Below, piece by piece: positions 37,932 to 47,358 of a DNA stretch of 49,527 bases. The DNA is from an uncultured Cellvibrionales bacterium. Lineage in GTDB: Bacteria > Pseudomonadota > Gammaproteobacteria > Pseudomonadales > Porticoccaceae. The position numbers and the translations under genes are program-made. The first letter of the stretch is position 1. Each line of letters opens with the position of its first letter. The notes below the pieces were generated by a model. That model searched no databases. It worked only from the letters and a program-made list of their open reading frames with translations, and was not told the DNA's origin. Location of the stretch: NCBI GenBank assembly GCA_913031145.1, contig CAJWCO010000016.1:1-49527 (forward strand), in the 5' to 3' direction.

Positions 37932-38330
37932 ATGCTCCAACCCTGTAAATGTGGTAGCGGTGATGCCTTTGGTATTTGTTGTAAACCGTTTTTTGACGGC
38001 ATTGCCGTGGCGCAGTCACCAGAGCAGCTGGTGCGCTCACGTTTTACCGCCTTTGCGCGGGGGAATCAAGGCGCTTACTTGCTGAATACTTGGTTTCCAG
38101 CCACGGCAAAAGGGCTTACTGAGATCGACCTCTCAAACGTGTCTCGTCGTTGGAACAGGCTGGAAATCGTAGGTTGGGGTGTCCAGGGTGACGACGGTTG
38201 GGCCGAGCTTAATGCACATTTCACAGATTTATCTGATGCGACCGTCGCCCGCGTGATGCATGAGAAATCTATTTTTACGCGCATCGACGGACGTTGGTTA
38301 TATATTGGCGGCGAGGTTGTAAACGGTTAG
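37932..38330 (+). CDS. YchJ-like SEC-C metal-binding protein
   Basis: A 132-residue protein of the UPF0225/YchJ family. The N-terminus carries a SEC-C zinc motif (CKCGSGDAFGICCKPF). The rest is an NTF2-like domain (SRFTAFARGNQGAYLLNTW, and EKSIFTRIDGRWLYIGG near the end). E. coli YchJ has a second SEC-C motif at the C-terminus, which is missing here. Function is unknown; a chaperone or protein-binding role is possible. Confidence 0.85.
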   Translation: MLQPCKCGSGDAFGICCKPFFDGIAVAQSPEQLVRSRFTAFARGNQGAYLLNTWFPATAKGLTEIDLSNVSRRWNRLEIVGWGVQGDDGWAELNAHFTDLSDATVARVMHEKSIFTRIDGRWLYIGGEVVNG

Positions 38331-38426
38331 GCTGATTGTCTTTCGGTTCATGGGTGTGATTGAATTCTAGCGGTCAGTTTCGCTTTACAGCAACGGCCCA
38401 TTAGAGGTCTAGTAGGAGATTATTTG

Positions 38427-39398
38427 ATGCTTTCTAAGCGCGTCGACCCTGAACTCGCATCGTGTTTGGATACGCTGTCACCTTTGAATCTGTGGGACGA
38501 TTTGCCTGCTTTTCGTGAGCGGTTAGCGCAGTGGGCAGCGCAAAGGGCAGAGACGCACCCGGTGATCGAAAATGTTATCAGTGGTGATGACACCGTCAGG
38601 GTTGATGATCAAAATACAGTCCGGGTTCGTGTCTACCGACCCGACAAATTGGATGAGCCGTTGCCCGCGTTAATCTGCTTACACGGAGGTGGTTATTGCG
38701 TGGGGAGCTTAGATCAAGATGATGACTGGGTTCGCAGATTAGTTCAGGCGGTAGGTTGCGCGGTAGTGTCGGTCGATTATCGTTTGGCCCCCGAGCAACC
38801 TTTTCCCGCGGCGCTCGATGATGCCTATGCGGCACTTCAATGGGCGCATACTCATGCAAGCGAACTTGCTTTCGATAAAGGTCGTTTAGCCGTCGGGGGC
38901 ATGAGCGCCGGTGCCGGATTAGCTGCTGGACTGGCTTTAGCTGCTCGCGATCGCGGTAATGTTCCACTTATTTTTCAGCTTTTGTGTTGTCCGATGCTCG
39001 ACGACCGCAATTCCACCCCATCCAGTTATAGTATTACCGATACTCGCGTGTGGAACCGACAGAGTAATTTATGTGGTTGGGCTGCTTACTTGGGCAGTCA
39101 GCTGGAAAGTTCGGCAACCTCTGTCTATGCTGCAGCCGCGCGCGCCACTGACCTGTCAGGTTTGCCACCGCTATATATGCGAGTCGGGTCTGAGGACCTG
39201 TTTGTCGATGAAAACTGTGACTATGCGGCCCGTTTAACTGCGGCCCGCGTGCCAACAGATTTTGCAGTAATTCCTGGCGCATTTCACGGTTTTGAGGTTA
39301 TTGCGCCAGACGCCTATATTTCAAAGGTGACAGTGAACGGATATTACATCGCGTTGCGACGAGCGCTGTTTGCGGACGAACTCTCTAGCTCTCGTTGA
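38427..39398 (+). CDS. Alpha/beta hydrolase, hormone-sensitive lipase family
   Basis: A 323-residue carboxylesterase-type enzyme. The oxyanion motif is HGGGYCVGS, the nucleophile is in GGMSAGAGLA, and the Asp and His of the triad are likely in VDENCDYA and GAFHGFE. No signal peptide is present, so it is probably cytoplasmic. AGGAGA lies about eight bases before the ATG at 38427. It ends nine bases from tatC on the opposite strand. Substrate unknown; short acyl esters are typical for the family. Confidence 0.88.
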   Translation: MLSKRVDPELASCLDTLSPLNLWDDLPAFRERLAQWAAQRAETHPVIENVISGDDTVRVDDQNTVRVRVYRPDKLDEPLPALICLHGGGYCVGSLDQDDDWVRRLVQAVGCAVVSVDYRLAPEQPFPAALDDAYAALQWAHTHASELAFDKGRLAVGGMSAGAGLAAGLALAARDRGNVPLIFQLLCCPMLDDRNSTPSSYSITDTRVWNRQSNLCGWAAYLGSQLESSATSVYAAAARATDLSGLPPLYMRVGSEDLFVDENCDYAARLTAARVPTDFAVIPGAFHGFEVIAPDAYISKVTVNGYYIALRRALFADELSSSR

Positions 39399-39406
39399 AG
39401 TGATTT

Positions 39407-40141
39407 TTAGGTGTCTTCCCCTCGGTATACCCAACGACCAAAAATAATTCCGATCTCAAAAAGCAGCCACATGGGGATGGCCAGCAAGGTTTGTGAAATA
39501 ACATCGGGAGGCGTCAGTAACATGCCGAAAACGAAACAAAGAATAAACACATACGGGCGTTTTCGGGCTAATTTATTTGGGTCCAAGGCGCCTACCCACG
39601 CCAAAATAACGACCGCGATCGGAATTTCGAAGCTGAGTCCAAAGGCAAAAAACAATTTCAAAGCGAAATCTAGATAGCTGCGTATGTCGGGCATAATGGT
39701 AATGCCGTCGGGCACAATCCGCGCAAAGAACAAAAAAACCAGAGGAAAGACTACGTAATAGGCGAAAGCGATACCTGCATAAAAGAGTAATACGCTGGAA
39801 AAGAAGAGCGGGATCGCGACTTTTTTCTCTCGTCGATAAAGGCCGGGAGCGACAAAACTCCAAATCTGAAAAAGGATATATGGCATTGCAGCAAACATGG
39901 ACAACACGAGTGTTAACTTAAAAGGCGTTAGAAAAGGGGAGGCAACTTCGGTCGCGATCATACTGGATGATGCCGGGATAAATTTTCGAATCGGCTCCGA
40001 TACGAATAAATAGATATCGTTGCTAAATGAGAAAAGGCCAGCAAAAATTACTAACACCGCGATGACGCACCGTAGCATGCGATCGCGGAATTCGGCGAGA
40101 TGTGCAAGAAACGGCTGGCTTGGTAACTCTTCGTCGCTCAT
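39407..40141 (-). CDS. tatC: Sec-independent translocase TatC
   Basis: The receptor subunit of the Tat export system for folded proteins with twin-arginine signals. The 244-residue protein has six hydrophobic segments, an N-terminal HLAEFRDRMLRC segment with the conserved Glu, and the FALAFGLSFE-type loop (here FFAFGLSFEIPI). Its ATG overlaps the tatB stop by four bases. Last gene of the hslV-to-tatC run. Confidence 0.96.
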   Translation of the reverse strand: MSDEELPSQPFLAHLAEFRDRMLRCVIAVLVIFAGLFSFSNDIYLFVSEPIRKFIPASSSMIATEVASPFLTPFKLTLVLSMFAAMPYILFQIWSFVAPGLYRREKKVAIPLFFSSVLLFYAGIAFAYYVVFPLVFLFFARIVPDGITIMPDIRSYLDFALKLFFAFGLSFEIPIAVVILAWVGALDPNKLARKRPYVFILCFVFGMLLTPPDVISQTLLAIPMWLLFEIGIIFGRWVYRGEDT

Positions 40142-40428
40142 CGTGACTTGTTATCGTCGATAGGCGTTTGAGCCTCGGTGATTAACGTTTCGACTTGATG
40201 CTGCGTCTTTTGAAGGTTCTGCATAATTTCTTCGTTGTGTAACTGCCGGCGAATTTCGTCAACACCTACCTCTCCCTCTAGCTCCTTTCGCGCGCGGGTA
40301 AGTCCCCTTCGCGCGCGTCCCACCCAGAGGGTCATATTTCGTACGGTTTCTGGAAGTCGCTCAGGACCCATCACTACCAGCGTTATGACGGCAACGACGA
40401 GAAGCTCTGTGAAGGCAATGTCAAACAT
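40138..40428 (-). CDS. tatB: Sec-independent translocase TatB
   Basis: A 96-residue single-span membrane protein that acts with TatC in signal recognition. The N-terminus MFDIAFTELLVVAVITLVV is followed by MGPERLPE and an amphipathic, charged helix. The sequence is distinguished from TatA by the GPERLP segment. It lies 49 bases after tatA and overlaps tatC. Confidence 0.95.
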   Translation of the reverse strand: MFDIAFTELLVVAVITLVVMGPERLPETVRNMTLWVGRARRGLTRARKELEGEVGVDEIRRQLHNEEIMQNLQKTQHQVETLITEAQTPIDDNKSR

Positions 40429-40477
40429 GATTGTACACGCGACCCTATTGTCCGAATGCCTATGCTAAGGCGCTGTG

Positions 40478-40678
40478 TTATTCGGTATTTTTCGGGTCGC
40501 CGGCATTGACTTCTGGCGGCGATGTTCGCTCAGTCTCTGCGGCGACTGGGGCGATGGCGTCTTTAAAGCCTTTCACCGCACCGCCGACATCCGTGCCAAT
40601 GCTGCGCAATTTTTTGGTGCCAAACACCAGCGCTACGATAACCAATATAATTAAGAGTTCCTGCCAACCAAAACCCAT
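40478..40678 (-). CDS. tatA: Sec-independent translocase TatA
   Basis: A 66-residue pore-forming or membrane-thinning subunit of Tat. It has the start [20 protein letters not shown], the FGTKKL hinge and an amphipathic helix with [14 protein letters not shown]. The acidic tail is short. It lies 15 bases downstream of hisE, the order seen in Pseudomonas and relatives. Confidence 0.95.
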   Translation of the reverse strand: MGFGWQELLIILVIVALVFGTKKLRSIGTDVGGAVKGFKDAIAPVAAETERTSPPEVNAGDPKNTE

Positions 40679-40693
40679 GTGAGCTCTCCTGAT

Positions 40694-41032
40694 TTATTTA
40701 TTCTGATGGCGTTGTGCTTTTTCTGTCAGTCCGGAGCTATCAAAACGCCGTTCTAGCTCGGCCAAGACGGCATCGGCGTCTGTCCCCAAATGCGAGAGCA
40801 TGACCATGCTGTGAAACCATAAATCTGCAGTCTCGCTAATGAGTTGGCCAGTGTCGCCTGTGATCTCCGCGTCCCGCGCCGCTAAAATAGTCTCGATGCT
40901 TTCTTCGCCGACTTTCTCAAGAATTTTGTTGAGGCCAAGCTGGTGAAGCGATGCCACATACGAATTTTCTTGCGGCTGATTTTTTCGTTGTGTCAACGTG
41001 TCCGTCAGGCGGGAGAGTATATCATTGCTCAT
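40694..41032 (-). CDS. hisE: Phosphoribosyl-ATP pyrophosphatase
   Basis: The second step of histidine biosynthesis, hydrolysing phosphoribosyl-ATP to phosphoribosyl-AMP. The 112-residue product is an all-helical MazG-like enzyme with [14 protein letters not shown] and [13 protein letters not shown] carrying the metal-binding Glu/Asp residues. ATG at 41032 is chosen because it overlaps the hisI stop by four bases; a longer reading would run into hisI. Confidence 0.95.
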   Translation of the reverse strand: MSNDILSRLTDTLTQRKNQPQENSYVASLHQLGLNKILEKVGEESIETILAARDAEITGDTGQLISETADLWFHSMVMLSHLGTDADAVLAELERRFDSSGLTEKAQRHQNK

Positions 41033-41409
41033 GTATAAATGTCCTTGGGATTGAGTTTTACCGGATCGACGATTTGCCATAGACCGTCTTGTAATACGCG
41101 GTAGAAGCAGGACTCTCGACCTGTGTGGCAGGCAATACTGCCTAATTGCTCGACTTGTAATAAGATAACATCGTTATCACAATCCAATCGCAACTCACGT
41201 ACCTGTTGAATATGGCCAGATTCCTCACCCTTGCGCCACAGCTTTTGACGCGAGCGGGACCAGTAGACGGCACGTTGTTCAGAGACCGTGGCTTTAAGTG
41301 CGTCACGATTCATCCATGCAAGCATAAGAATTCGTCCGCTCTGGGCGTCTTGGGCAATAGCGGGCGCTAATCCATCGCTGTTCCATGCTATTTCGTCTGT
41401 GAATGACAT
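41029..41409 (-). CDS. hisI: Phosphoribosyl-AMP cyclohydrolase
   Basis: The third step of histidine biosynthesis. A 126-residue zinc- and magnesium-dependent enzyme. The typical motifs are [28 protein letters not shown], the DCDNDVILL metal site and [11 protein letters not shown]. hisI and hisE are separate genes here instead of the enterobacterial fusion. The start lies 65 bases after ubiB. Confidence 0.96.
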   Translation of the reverse strand: MSFTDEIAWNSDGLAPAIAQDAQSGRILMLAWMNRDALKATVSEQRAVYWSRSRQKLWRKGEESGHIQQVRELRLDCDNDVILLQVEQLGSIACHTGRESCFYRVLQDGLWQIVDPVKLNPKDIYT

Positions 41410-41474
41410 TATTACGCTCTTATTATGACTACGATTGAATTATGGCAGTACCGTTTGTGTAAAAACAACCTTGT

Positions 41475-43085
41475 CTAACGCACGACGAGGAGTAAAGCGC
41501 CAAGGCCGATGCACATGAGATTGATCAAAGGCACCTGTTGCATCCACTGCCACCCATCGGGGTTGGCGGTTAAGAGTCCGATGCTTAACAGCACGACGCC
41601 GAGGGACTTTGGTTTGTTAATTGAAACGCGCAGTTTAGCGGGTTTTACAGTAGATTCTGTACGCTGTTGTTTGTGCTGCGCATTATCCAATGCGGCATAG
41701 ATCATGGGAGGTATTTGCGGCAGTTGCTCAAGCCAGTCCGGCGCATGGTGTTTTAGTTGGGCATACAATCCTTTTGGGGAGTATCGTCTGCGTACCCATT
41801 GCTCTAAAAAGGGCCGTGCAGAGGTCCATGGGTCAAGTTCTGGATACAACTGTCGTCCGAGCCCCTCCACATTGATCAGCGTCTTTTGCAAAAGTACCAG
41901 TGACGGTTGGACCTCCATGTTAAAGCGGCGCGCTGTGTCAAATAGTTGGATCATCATATAACCCATGGAGATTTCATGGAGAGGCCGCTGAAAAATAGGC
42001 TCACAGACGGACCGAATCGCGCCCGTGAATTCATTTAAAGACGTTGCTTGGTCGACCCAACCCGACCGAATGTGGAGTTCTGCGACTAGGCGGTAATCCC
42101 GTTTGAAAATTGCTAATAGATTGCGCGCCATATAAAACTGATCTTCTTTGCTGAGTGAGCCCATAATTGCGCAATCAATGGCAAGGTAAGTGGGTGCCTC
42201 GGGGTTGCTGGTATCGACAAAAATGTTTCCGGGATGCATGTCGGCATGGAAAAAATTGTGATCGAATACCTGCGTAAAAAATATGTCGATCCCGCGCTCA
42301 GCCAACACTTTAAAATTTACATCGGCGGCTTTAAGGGTTTCGATATCGGTGACCGGTGTGGCGTAAATACGCTCCATAACGAGCACACTTTGGTTCGAGT
42401 ATTGCCATAATATTTCGGGAACATGCAGCAGCGTTGAGTCGTTGAAATTGTGCTTCAGTAGAGATGCATTGGCACCTTCTGATTGCAGGTTTAATTCGTC
42501 TAGTATGACGTTTTGGTAGTCTTCAACTACTTCGAGCGGGTGGAGACGTTGCCCATCGACACTGTATTTTTGAATCCACCGGGCCAATGTAAACATCAAG
42601 GTGATATCTTCGCGAATGGTTTTTTCAATGTCGGGGCGCACGACTTTGATCACGATATCGCGATCGTCGAGGGTGACGGCGCCATGAACTTGTGCGATTG
42701 AAGCAGATGCGAGCGGCACGTGCTCAAAACTTTTGAACAGGGTATCGATCTGCCCGTTGAGCGCTTTTTCGACCGCGCTAACAAATAATGTGGTGGAAAA
42801 AGGAGGCACATTATCTTGCAGTTTTGCTAATTCGGAGCAAAGGTCTTGTGGGACGAGGTCGGGCCTGGTGGATAATAGCTGACCAAATTTTACAAAAATG
42901 GGCCCCAGTGCCTCAAGCGCCATCCTTAAGCGGACCCCTCGGGAGTCTTGGTTGTCGCCAAACAAACACGCTGGAGCCAGCAGCACCCGCAGGCCCAGCG
43001 GGAGTGCTGCGCGCTCTAGGAACAAGTCCAGTCGGTAACGACCAACAATACGGATAATTTTCAGAGCGCGCCGAATCTGGGTCAT
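41475..43085 (-). CDS. ubiB: Ubiquinone biosynthesis atypical kinase UbiB
   Basis: An ABC1/ADCK-family atypical kinase or ATPase required for coenzyme Q synthesis. The 536-residue product contains the KxGQ motif (FVKFGQLLSTRPD), AxASIAQVH with the Ala-rich loop, VMERI and HADMHPGNI catalytic segments, and two hydrophobic C-terminal helices as membrane anchor. Its start overlaps ubiJ by four bases. Part of ubiE-ubiJ-ubiB. Confidence 0.96.
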   Translation of the reverse strand: MTQIRRALKIIRIVGRYRLDLFLERAALPLGLRVLLAPACLFGDNQDSRGVRLRMALEALGPIFVKFGQLLSTRPDLVPQDLCSELAKLQDNVPPFSTTLFVSAVEKALNGQIDTLFKSFEHVPLASASIAQVHGAVTLDDRDIVIKVVRPDIEKTIREDITLMFTLARWIQKYSVDGQRLHPLEVVEDYQNVILDELNLQSEGANASLLKHNFNDSTLLHVPEILWQYSNQSVLVMERIYATPVTDIETLKAADVNFKVLAERGIDIFFTQVFDHNFFHADMHPGNIFVDTSNPEAPTYLAIDCAIMGSLSKEDQFYMARNLLAIFKRDYRLVAELHIRSGWVDQATSLNEFTGAIRSVCEPIFQRPLHEISMGYMMIQLFDTARRFNMEVQPSLVLLQKTLINVEGLGRQLYPELDPWTSARPFLEQWVRRRYSPKGLYAQLKHHAPDWLEQLPQIPPMIYAALDNAQHKQQRTESTVKPAKLRVSINKPKSLGVVLLSIGLLTANPDGWQWMQQVPLINLMCIGLGALLLVVR

Positions 43086-43702
43086 TTTTTTAATAACATT
43101 TCTAGTTGGCGTAAACGTGCTTCAGCGCGGTCTGAATGGGACGCCAATTGACGTATTTGGTGCGCAAAATCCTCAAACTCGGGTTTGCTTGGCACCAAAC
43201 GCCATTCTTCTTGAACAATTTCTACAGCGGTTGCTGTGACACGTTGCCGACTGTCGGCAGCAGTGCGCGCTGCATGTCGAAGGGTGCGGCCGAGCATTTG
43301 TGCAGGCACATCGCCTAAAACGTCCGCGAGGGCGGCCTCCCAATCGATATCTAGGCGCCTTATGAGGTGTTCTAACCGCTTTAACTTTTGCACGTCACCT
43401 TGCACCGTAACGCCACTGTCAGCAAGTGTTAGCGAACCCTCCGCCTGAGTTGCCAGCGCTAAAAGCGCAACAAGCGAGCCGTTGATACTGATGCAGGGCT
43501 CTACGCAAGCATCATGCTGGAGTTTTAACTGCCCGTCTAGGATGACGACAGTAATGACCAACGCGGGCGCATCGCTTTCAAACATGATTCGTGTTTCTAA
43601 CAAATCATTTAGAGCGCGCACTGAAGCATCATCATAACGTAACGCTGAATTAATCAGCGAGGCAATCTGGTCGAAAACTGCATTGGATAGAATATCGAGC
43701 AT
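43082..43702 (-). CDS. ubiJ: Ubiquinone biosynthesis accessory factor UbiJ
   Basis: A 206-residue protein with an N-terminal SCP2 lipid-binding domain (about residues 10-110) and a C-terminal helical part ending in a coiled-coil-like RQLEMLLKK. UbiJ forms part of the soluble Ubi metabolon with UbiK and presents lipid intermediates. Sequence is poorly conserved, but its position between ubiE and ubiB is diagnostic. Two bases separate it from ubiE. Confidence 0.9.
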   Translation of the reverse strand: MLDILSNAVFDQIASLINSALRYDDASVRALNDLLETRIMFESDAPALVITVVILDGQLKLQHDACVEPCISINGSLVALLALATQAEGSLTLADSGVTVQGDVQKLKRLEHLIRRLDIDWEAALADVLGDVPAQMLGRTLRHAARTAADSRQRVTATAVEIVQEEWRLVPSKPEFEDFAHQIRQLASHSDRAEARLRQLEMLLKK

Positions 43703-43704
43703 TG

Positions 43705-44457
43705 TTAAGGCTTTACACCTCGATGTAGCGCGACAATTCCGGCCGTCATGTTATGGTAATCAGTGTTGACGAAACCCGCATCATTGAGCATTTCCTGAAG
43801 GGTCTGTTGGTCGGGATGCATTCGAATTGACTCTGCAAGATAGCGATAACTTGCCGCATCACGCGCAAAAATGTTACCAAGTTTCGGCAGTATGCTAAAG
43901 GAATAGGCATCATATATTTTCGCCACCAGCGGATTTGGCGGTGTTGAGAATTCTAAAATCAACAATCGACCGCCCGGTTTTAAAGTGCGTAACATCGAAC
44001 GTAAGGCACGTTCCTTATCGGTGACATTACGCAGTCCAAACGCAATACTGATAATGTCAAAACTGTTATCAGGGAACGGCAAATCTTGCGCATCGGCTTG
44101 TGCGAAGCGAATATTTTCAACGCAGCCTTGATCGATGAGGCGATCACGCCCCATATGCAACATCGATGCGTTGATGTCTGCAAGTACCACAAGGCCTTCA
44201 GAACCCACTCGGGCCGAGAACTTTGCGGCCAAATCCCCTGTGCCCCCGGCAATATCAAGAACGTTATGTCCTTTGCGGACTGCCGACATTTCAATGGTCA
44301 TTTGTTTCCAAACGCGGTGAATACCCGCTGACATCAGGTCATTCATTAGGTCATATTTGTTTGCCACCGAGTCAAAAACGCCAGCCACGCGGTCGGCTTT
44401 CGTGTCGACTGGGACCGTTTCGAAGCCAAAGTGTGTGGTTTTTTCGGGCATGGTCAT
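43705..44457 (-). CDS. ubiE: Ubiquinone/menaquinone C-methyltransferase UbiE
   Basis: A SAM-dependent C-methyltransferase of ubiquinone (and where present menaquinone) synthesis. The 250-residue protein has the [18 protein letters not shown] start, the SAM motif [15 protein letters not shown], and the [10 protein letters not shown] and LEFSTP segments. ATG at 44457 or 44451 could be used; both lack a strong ribosome binding site. First of ubiE-ubiJ-ubiB. Confidence 0.96.
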   Translation of the reverse strand: MTMPEKTTHFGFETVPVDTKADRVAGVFDSVANKYDLMNDLMSAGIHRVWKQMTIEMSAVRKGHNVLDIAGGTGDLAAKFSARVGSEGLVVLADINASMLHMGRDRLIDQGCVENIRFAQADAQDLPFPDNSFDIISIAFGLRNVTDKERALRSMLRTLKPGGRLLILEFSTPPNPLVAKIYDAYSFSILPKLGNIFARDAASYRYLAESIRMHPDQQTLQEMLNDAGFVNTDYHNMTAGIVALHRGVKP

Positions 44458-44529
44458 TACCGCCGCAGACCTAAAGGCCCTCCATTGTAGCGATACCTGA
44501 GGCAGATAGGTATATTTGAAGTCATATGC

Positions 44530-44916
44530 CTAGTCGTCATCGCTAAGTTTAAGTATCTGCGTGTGGGAATCTCGAGATTTATTTTGTCCTCTGAGTTGTG
44601 CTAGATACTGCTCCCAGTGGTGCGTGACATTGTAGCTGAGGTCCCATAAATAATCCCAGCTATAGATGCCGGAGTCATGGCCGTCATTAAATTGAATACG
44701 CAACGCGTAATGCCCAATTTTAGTGAGTGTTAAAATAGTTACGTCGCGTTTACCCGTGGGCAGCGTACCTTGGCTAATGCCGTGCCCACGGACCTCTGCA
44801 CTGGGAGATAAGACTCGCAAATACTCAGCGCTCAGTTGGTGCTTGGGCTCATGCTCATAGTGTAACGATAACTGATTCTTTTGCCGGTTGAGCGAGATTT
44901 TTTTGGGTACCGGCAA
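44530..44916 (-). CDS. DUF971 (GBBH-like N-terminal) protein
   Basis: A small protein with the DUF971 hallmark FNDGHDSGIYSWDYL, shared with the N-terminal domain of gamma-butyrobetaine hydroxylase and some Fe-S scaffold-related proteins. I place the start at TTG 44916: AGGAGAG lies six bases upstream, and the resulting MPVPKKISL matches how the family begins. Upstream in-frame ATG at 44973 would add 19 unrelated residues. 128 residues. Located between hslU and ubiE on the same strand. Exact function unknown. Confidence 0.82.
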   Translation of the reverse strand: MPVPKKISLNRQKNQLSLHYEHEPKHQLSAEYLRVLSPSAEVRGHGISQGTLPTGKRDVTILTLTKIGHYALRIQFNDGHDSGIYSWDYLWDLSYNVTHHWEQYLAQLRGQNKSRDSHTQILKLSDDD

Positions 44917-44983
44917 GGTAACTCTCCTGTTCACAACTCTTGTAGTGACTAAAATATGGTGTTGCGTGGTCAACTAATGAACA

Positions 44984-46303
44984 TTACAGGATAAAACGGG
45001 TGAGATCTTCGTTGCTCGCTAACTCGCCCAGGTGTTTCTCTACAAACTCTCTGTTTATGTGTACCTGCTCGCCTTGAGCTCCGAGGTCGGCTGCAGTAAA
45101 GGATACTTCTTCGAGCAAGCGTTCTAAAATTGTATGTAAACGTCGCGCCCCAATGTTTTCTGTCCCTTCGTTGACCTCATAGGCTATTTCGGCAATGCGT
45201 CGAACACCGTCAGACGTAAACTCTATGGTCAAATCTTCGGTCGCCATCAAAGCGGTGTACTGTTTGGTGAGAGACGCGGTCGGTTCTGTGAGAATACGCT
45301 CGAAATCATTAATACTCAGGGACGACAGTTCCACTCTTATTGGCAGCCGACCCTGCAATTCTGGAATTAGGTCTGAGGGTTTGGAAAGGTGGAAGGCGCC
45401 AGATGCGATGAAAAGAATATGGTCCGTTTTTATCATCCCATACTTAGTGGAAACGGTACTGCCTTCAATCAAAGGCAGTAGGTCACGTTGTACGCCCTCA
45501 CGTGAGACATCGCCGCCAGAGCCTTCGGATCGACGGCATACTTTGTCCAGTTCATCCAAAAACACAATGCCATGCTGCTCAGCGGATTCCACAGCTTGCT
45601 GTTTGATTTCCTCTTCATTAATTAGCTTGCTGGCTTCTTCTTCTTTTAGATGTTTTAACGCTTCTACGACGGTGACTTTGCGACTGGCGGTTTTTCCTTT
45701 GTTCATCGAGCTAAACATATTCTGCAGCTGCGACGTCATTTCCTCCATTCCCGGCGGAGCCATAATTTCCACGCCGACGGATGTTTGTCGTAATTCAATC
45801 TCAATCTCTTTTTGGTCCAATAGACCCTCACGCAGTTTCTTGCGAAAGATTTGTCGTGTCGACGACTCGGCTTGCTCGGCATTTCGAGCCGGCGGAAGGA
45901 GGGCGTCAAGCACGCGATCTTCTGCGGCATCCAAGGCACGCTGCGCAACATTTTGTATTTCCCGCTCGCGGCTCAGTTTTACGGCAGTTTCTACAAGATC
46001 GCGAATGATTGATTCGACATCTTTACCCACATAGCCTACCTCAGTGAACTTAGTGGCTTCAACTTTTACAAAAGGCGCTTGGGCAAGTCGCGCCAAACGT
46101 CTAGCAATCTCGGTTTTACCCACACCCGTAGGACCTATCATTAGAATATTTTTAGGCGTGACTTCATTGCGAAGTGCGGAGTCGAGCTGGGCCCGACGCC
46201 AGCGATTTCGAAGCGCAATAGCGACTGCACGCTTCGCCCCATCTTGGCCAATGATATGCTGATTTAATGCATGCACAATTTCTCTCGGTGTCATATGAGA
46301 CAT
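44984..46303 (-). CDS. hslU: ATP-dependent protease ATPase subunit HslU
   Basis: The AAA+ unfoldase of the HslUV (ClpYQ) protease. The 439-residue protein has Walker [12 protein letters not shown], Walker [10 protein letters not shown], the pore-loop GYVGKDVE and an [10 protein letters not shown] sensor-2 segment, and ends in the RFIL tail that docks into HslV. It follows hslV by eight bases. Cytoplasmic heat-shock protein. Confidence 0.97.
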   Translation of the reverse strand: MSHMTPREIVHALNQHIIGQDGAKRAVAIALRNRWRRAQLDSALRNEVTPKNILMIGPTGVGKTEIARRLARLAQAPFVKVEATKFTEVGYVGKDVESIIRDLVETAVKLSREREIQNVAQRALDAAEDRVLDALLPPARNAEQAESSTRQIFRKKLREGLLDQKEIEIELRQTSVGVEIMAPPGMEEMTSQLQNMFSSMNKGKTASRKVTVVEALKHLKEEEASKLINEEEIKQQAVESAEQHGIVFLDELDKVCRRSEGSGGDVSREGVQRDLLPLIEGSTVSTKYGMIKTDHILFIASGAFHLSKPSDLIPELQGRLPIRVELSSLSINDFERILTEPTASLTKQYTALMATEDLTIEFTSDGVRRIAEIAYEVNEGTENIGARRLHTILERLLEEVSFTAADLGAQGEQVHINREFVEKHLGELASNEDLTRFIL

Positions 46304-46311
46304 GGTCGTTG

Positions 46312-46875
46312 TTATTCCTTTTCAGTCTTGGGGTCAGCGGGATCAAGCACTTCAATAGTGTGGTTGTGATTGGTATACACGCAAATATCGCCGGCAATCT
46401 TTAACCCTTGCGCGACAATATCTTTAGCACTGAGTTGGGTATTGTCGAGTAATGCTCGGGCCGCGGATTGTGCATAAGGCCCGCCAGAACCGATTGCAAT
46501 GAGATCATCTTCTGGTTGGATGACGTCCCCATTTCCAGTAATAATCAACGAAGCCTCGTGGTTGGCAACCGCTAAAAGCGCTTCGAGCTTGCGTAAGATC
46601 CGGTCTGTTCGCCAGTCCTTTGCGAGCTCCACCGCCGCACGTATTAGGTGTCCATGATGCTGTTCCAGCTTCGCCTCAAAGCGTTCAAATAACGTAAATG
46701 CATCGGCTGTGCCACCCGCAAATCCTGCAATTATCTGATCTTTATATAGACGACGGACTTTACGCGCATTGCCTTTCATGATGGTATTGCCCATGCTGAC
46801 TTGGCCATCACCGCCAATCACGACAATGCCATTTCGTCGCACTGATAAAATTGTGGTGCCTCTGTACTGTTCCAA
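46312..46875 (-). CDS. hslV: ATP-dependent protease peptidase subunit HslV
   Basis: The proteasome-like threonine protease core of HslUV. The 187-residue protein starts [14 protein letters not shown]; removal of the short propeptide exposes the catalytic Thr of [16 protein letters not shown] and [15 protein letters not shown] follow as expected. AAGGAG precedes the ATG at normal spacing. A sigma32-like promoter sits about 30-55 bases upstream. Confidence 0.97.
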   Translation of the reverse strand: MEQYRGTTILSVRRNGIVVIGGDGQVSMGNTIMKGNARKVRRLYKDQIIAGFAGGTADAFTLFERFEAKLEQHHGHLIRAAVELAKDWRTDRILRKLEALLAVANHEASLIITGNGDVIQPEDDLIAIGSGGPYAQSAARALLDNTQLSAKDIVAQGLKIAGDICVYTNHNHTIEVLDPADPKTEKE

Positions 46876-46903
46876 TGGTAATCTCCTTCTTGCAGTTCCC
46901 TAT

Positions 46904-46931
46904 AGATTGGGTCATCTGTGTAAATATCAAT
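46904..46931 (-). promoter_or_regulatory. Sigma32-like promoter for hslVU
   Basis: On the minus strand ATTGATA (46925-46931) and CCCAATCT (46904-46911) are 13 bases apart. This resembles the heat-shock consensus CTTGAAA with CCCATNT, with mismatches. hslVU is a heat-shock operon in E. coli, which makes the match credible. Confidence 0.45.
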
Positions 46932-47358
46932 CTCGCGATTTTAAAATCAAAGATCGACCTCTTTATGGCGGCTGTGTGAAAGCCGTCCACCGCGGCGTTT
47001 CTGAACGTTTTACTCATCTCTTTCATGCTCTGATATTTTTTGCCCAACAGGATTATTGCGGTAATTTGACTGTTTGGCTATGCCGACATGATACGCTTCG
47101 CATAGGGAGCTTAGCTTCGCGAGGACTAAGAGCCACCGTTGTGAGCTGTATCATTCTGCCCCTAAAGTATCGTCGAGGTCATTCCAAACTCTTAACGGGT
47201 TGCAATTAGCTCTGAGCCCGTTCACCATTCGCAAGCGCGGCGGCGCGGTTCGGTGATATGCGGTTTATACGTTTTGTTTGACTACTTAACCATGATCTTG
47301 CACAAAAAAACACGGCGCCTGACTCTTACTTACAGAATTGTTTAGAAGATCTTAATCA
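46932..47358. other. Intergenic region between hslV and gabD
   Basis: A divergent control region of more than 400 bases. Beyond the hslV promoter candidate I see no gene, strong terminator or long repeat. Open frames reading through it are antisense to hslV or short with no family resemblance. gabD control elements must lie in the last 150 bases, but no convincing -35/-10 pair stands out. Confidence 0.5.

Noticed and set aside
45195-46034. Long open frame on the plus strand opposite hslU, about 279 codons
   Set aside because: It is antisense to a clear hslU, has Ser/Arg-rich low-complexity translation typical of a shadow frame, and no ribosome binding site.
46769-47209. Open frame of 146 codons starting inside hslV on the opposite strand
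   Set aside because: Half of it is antisense to hslV, the rest has no family resemblance, and no ribosome binding site is visible.
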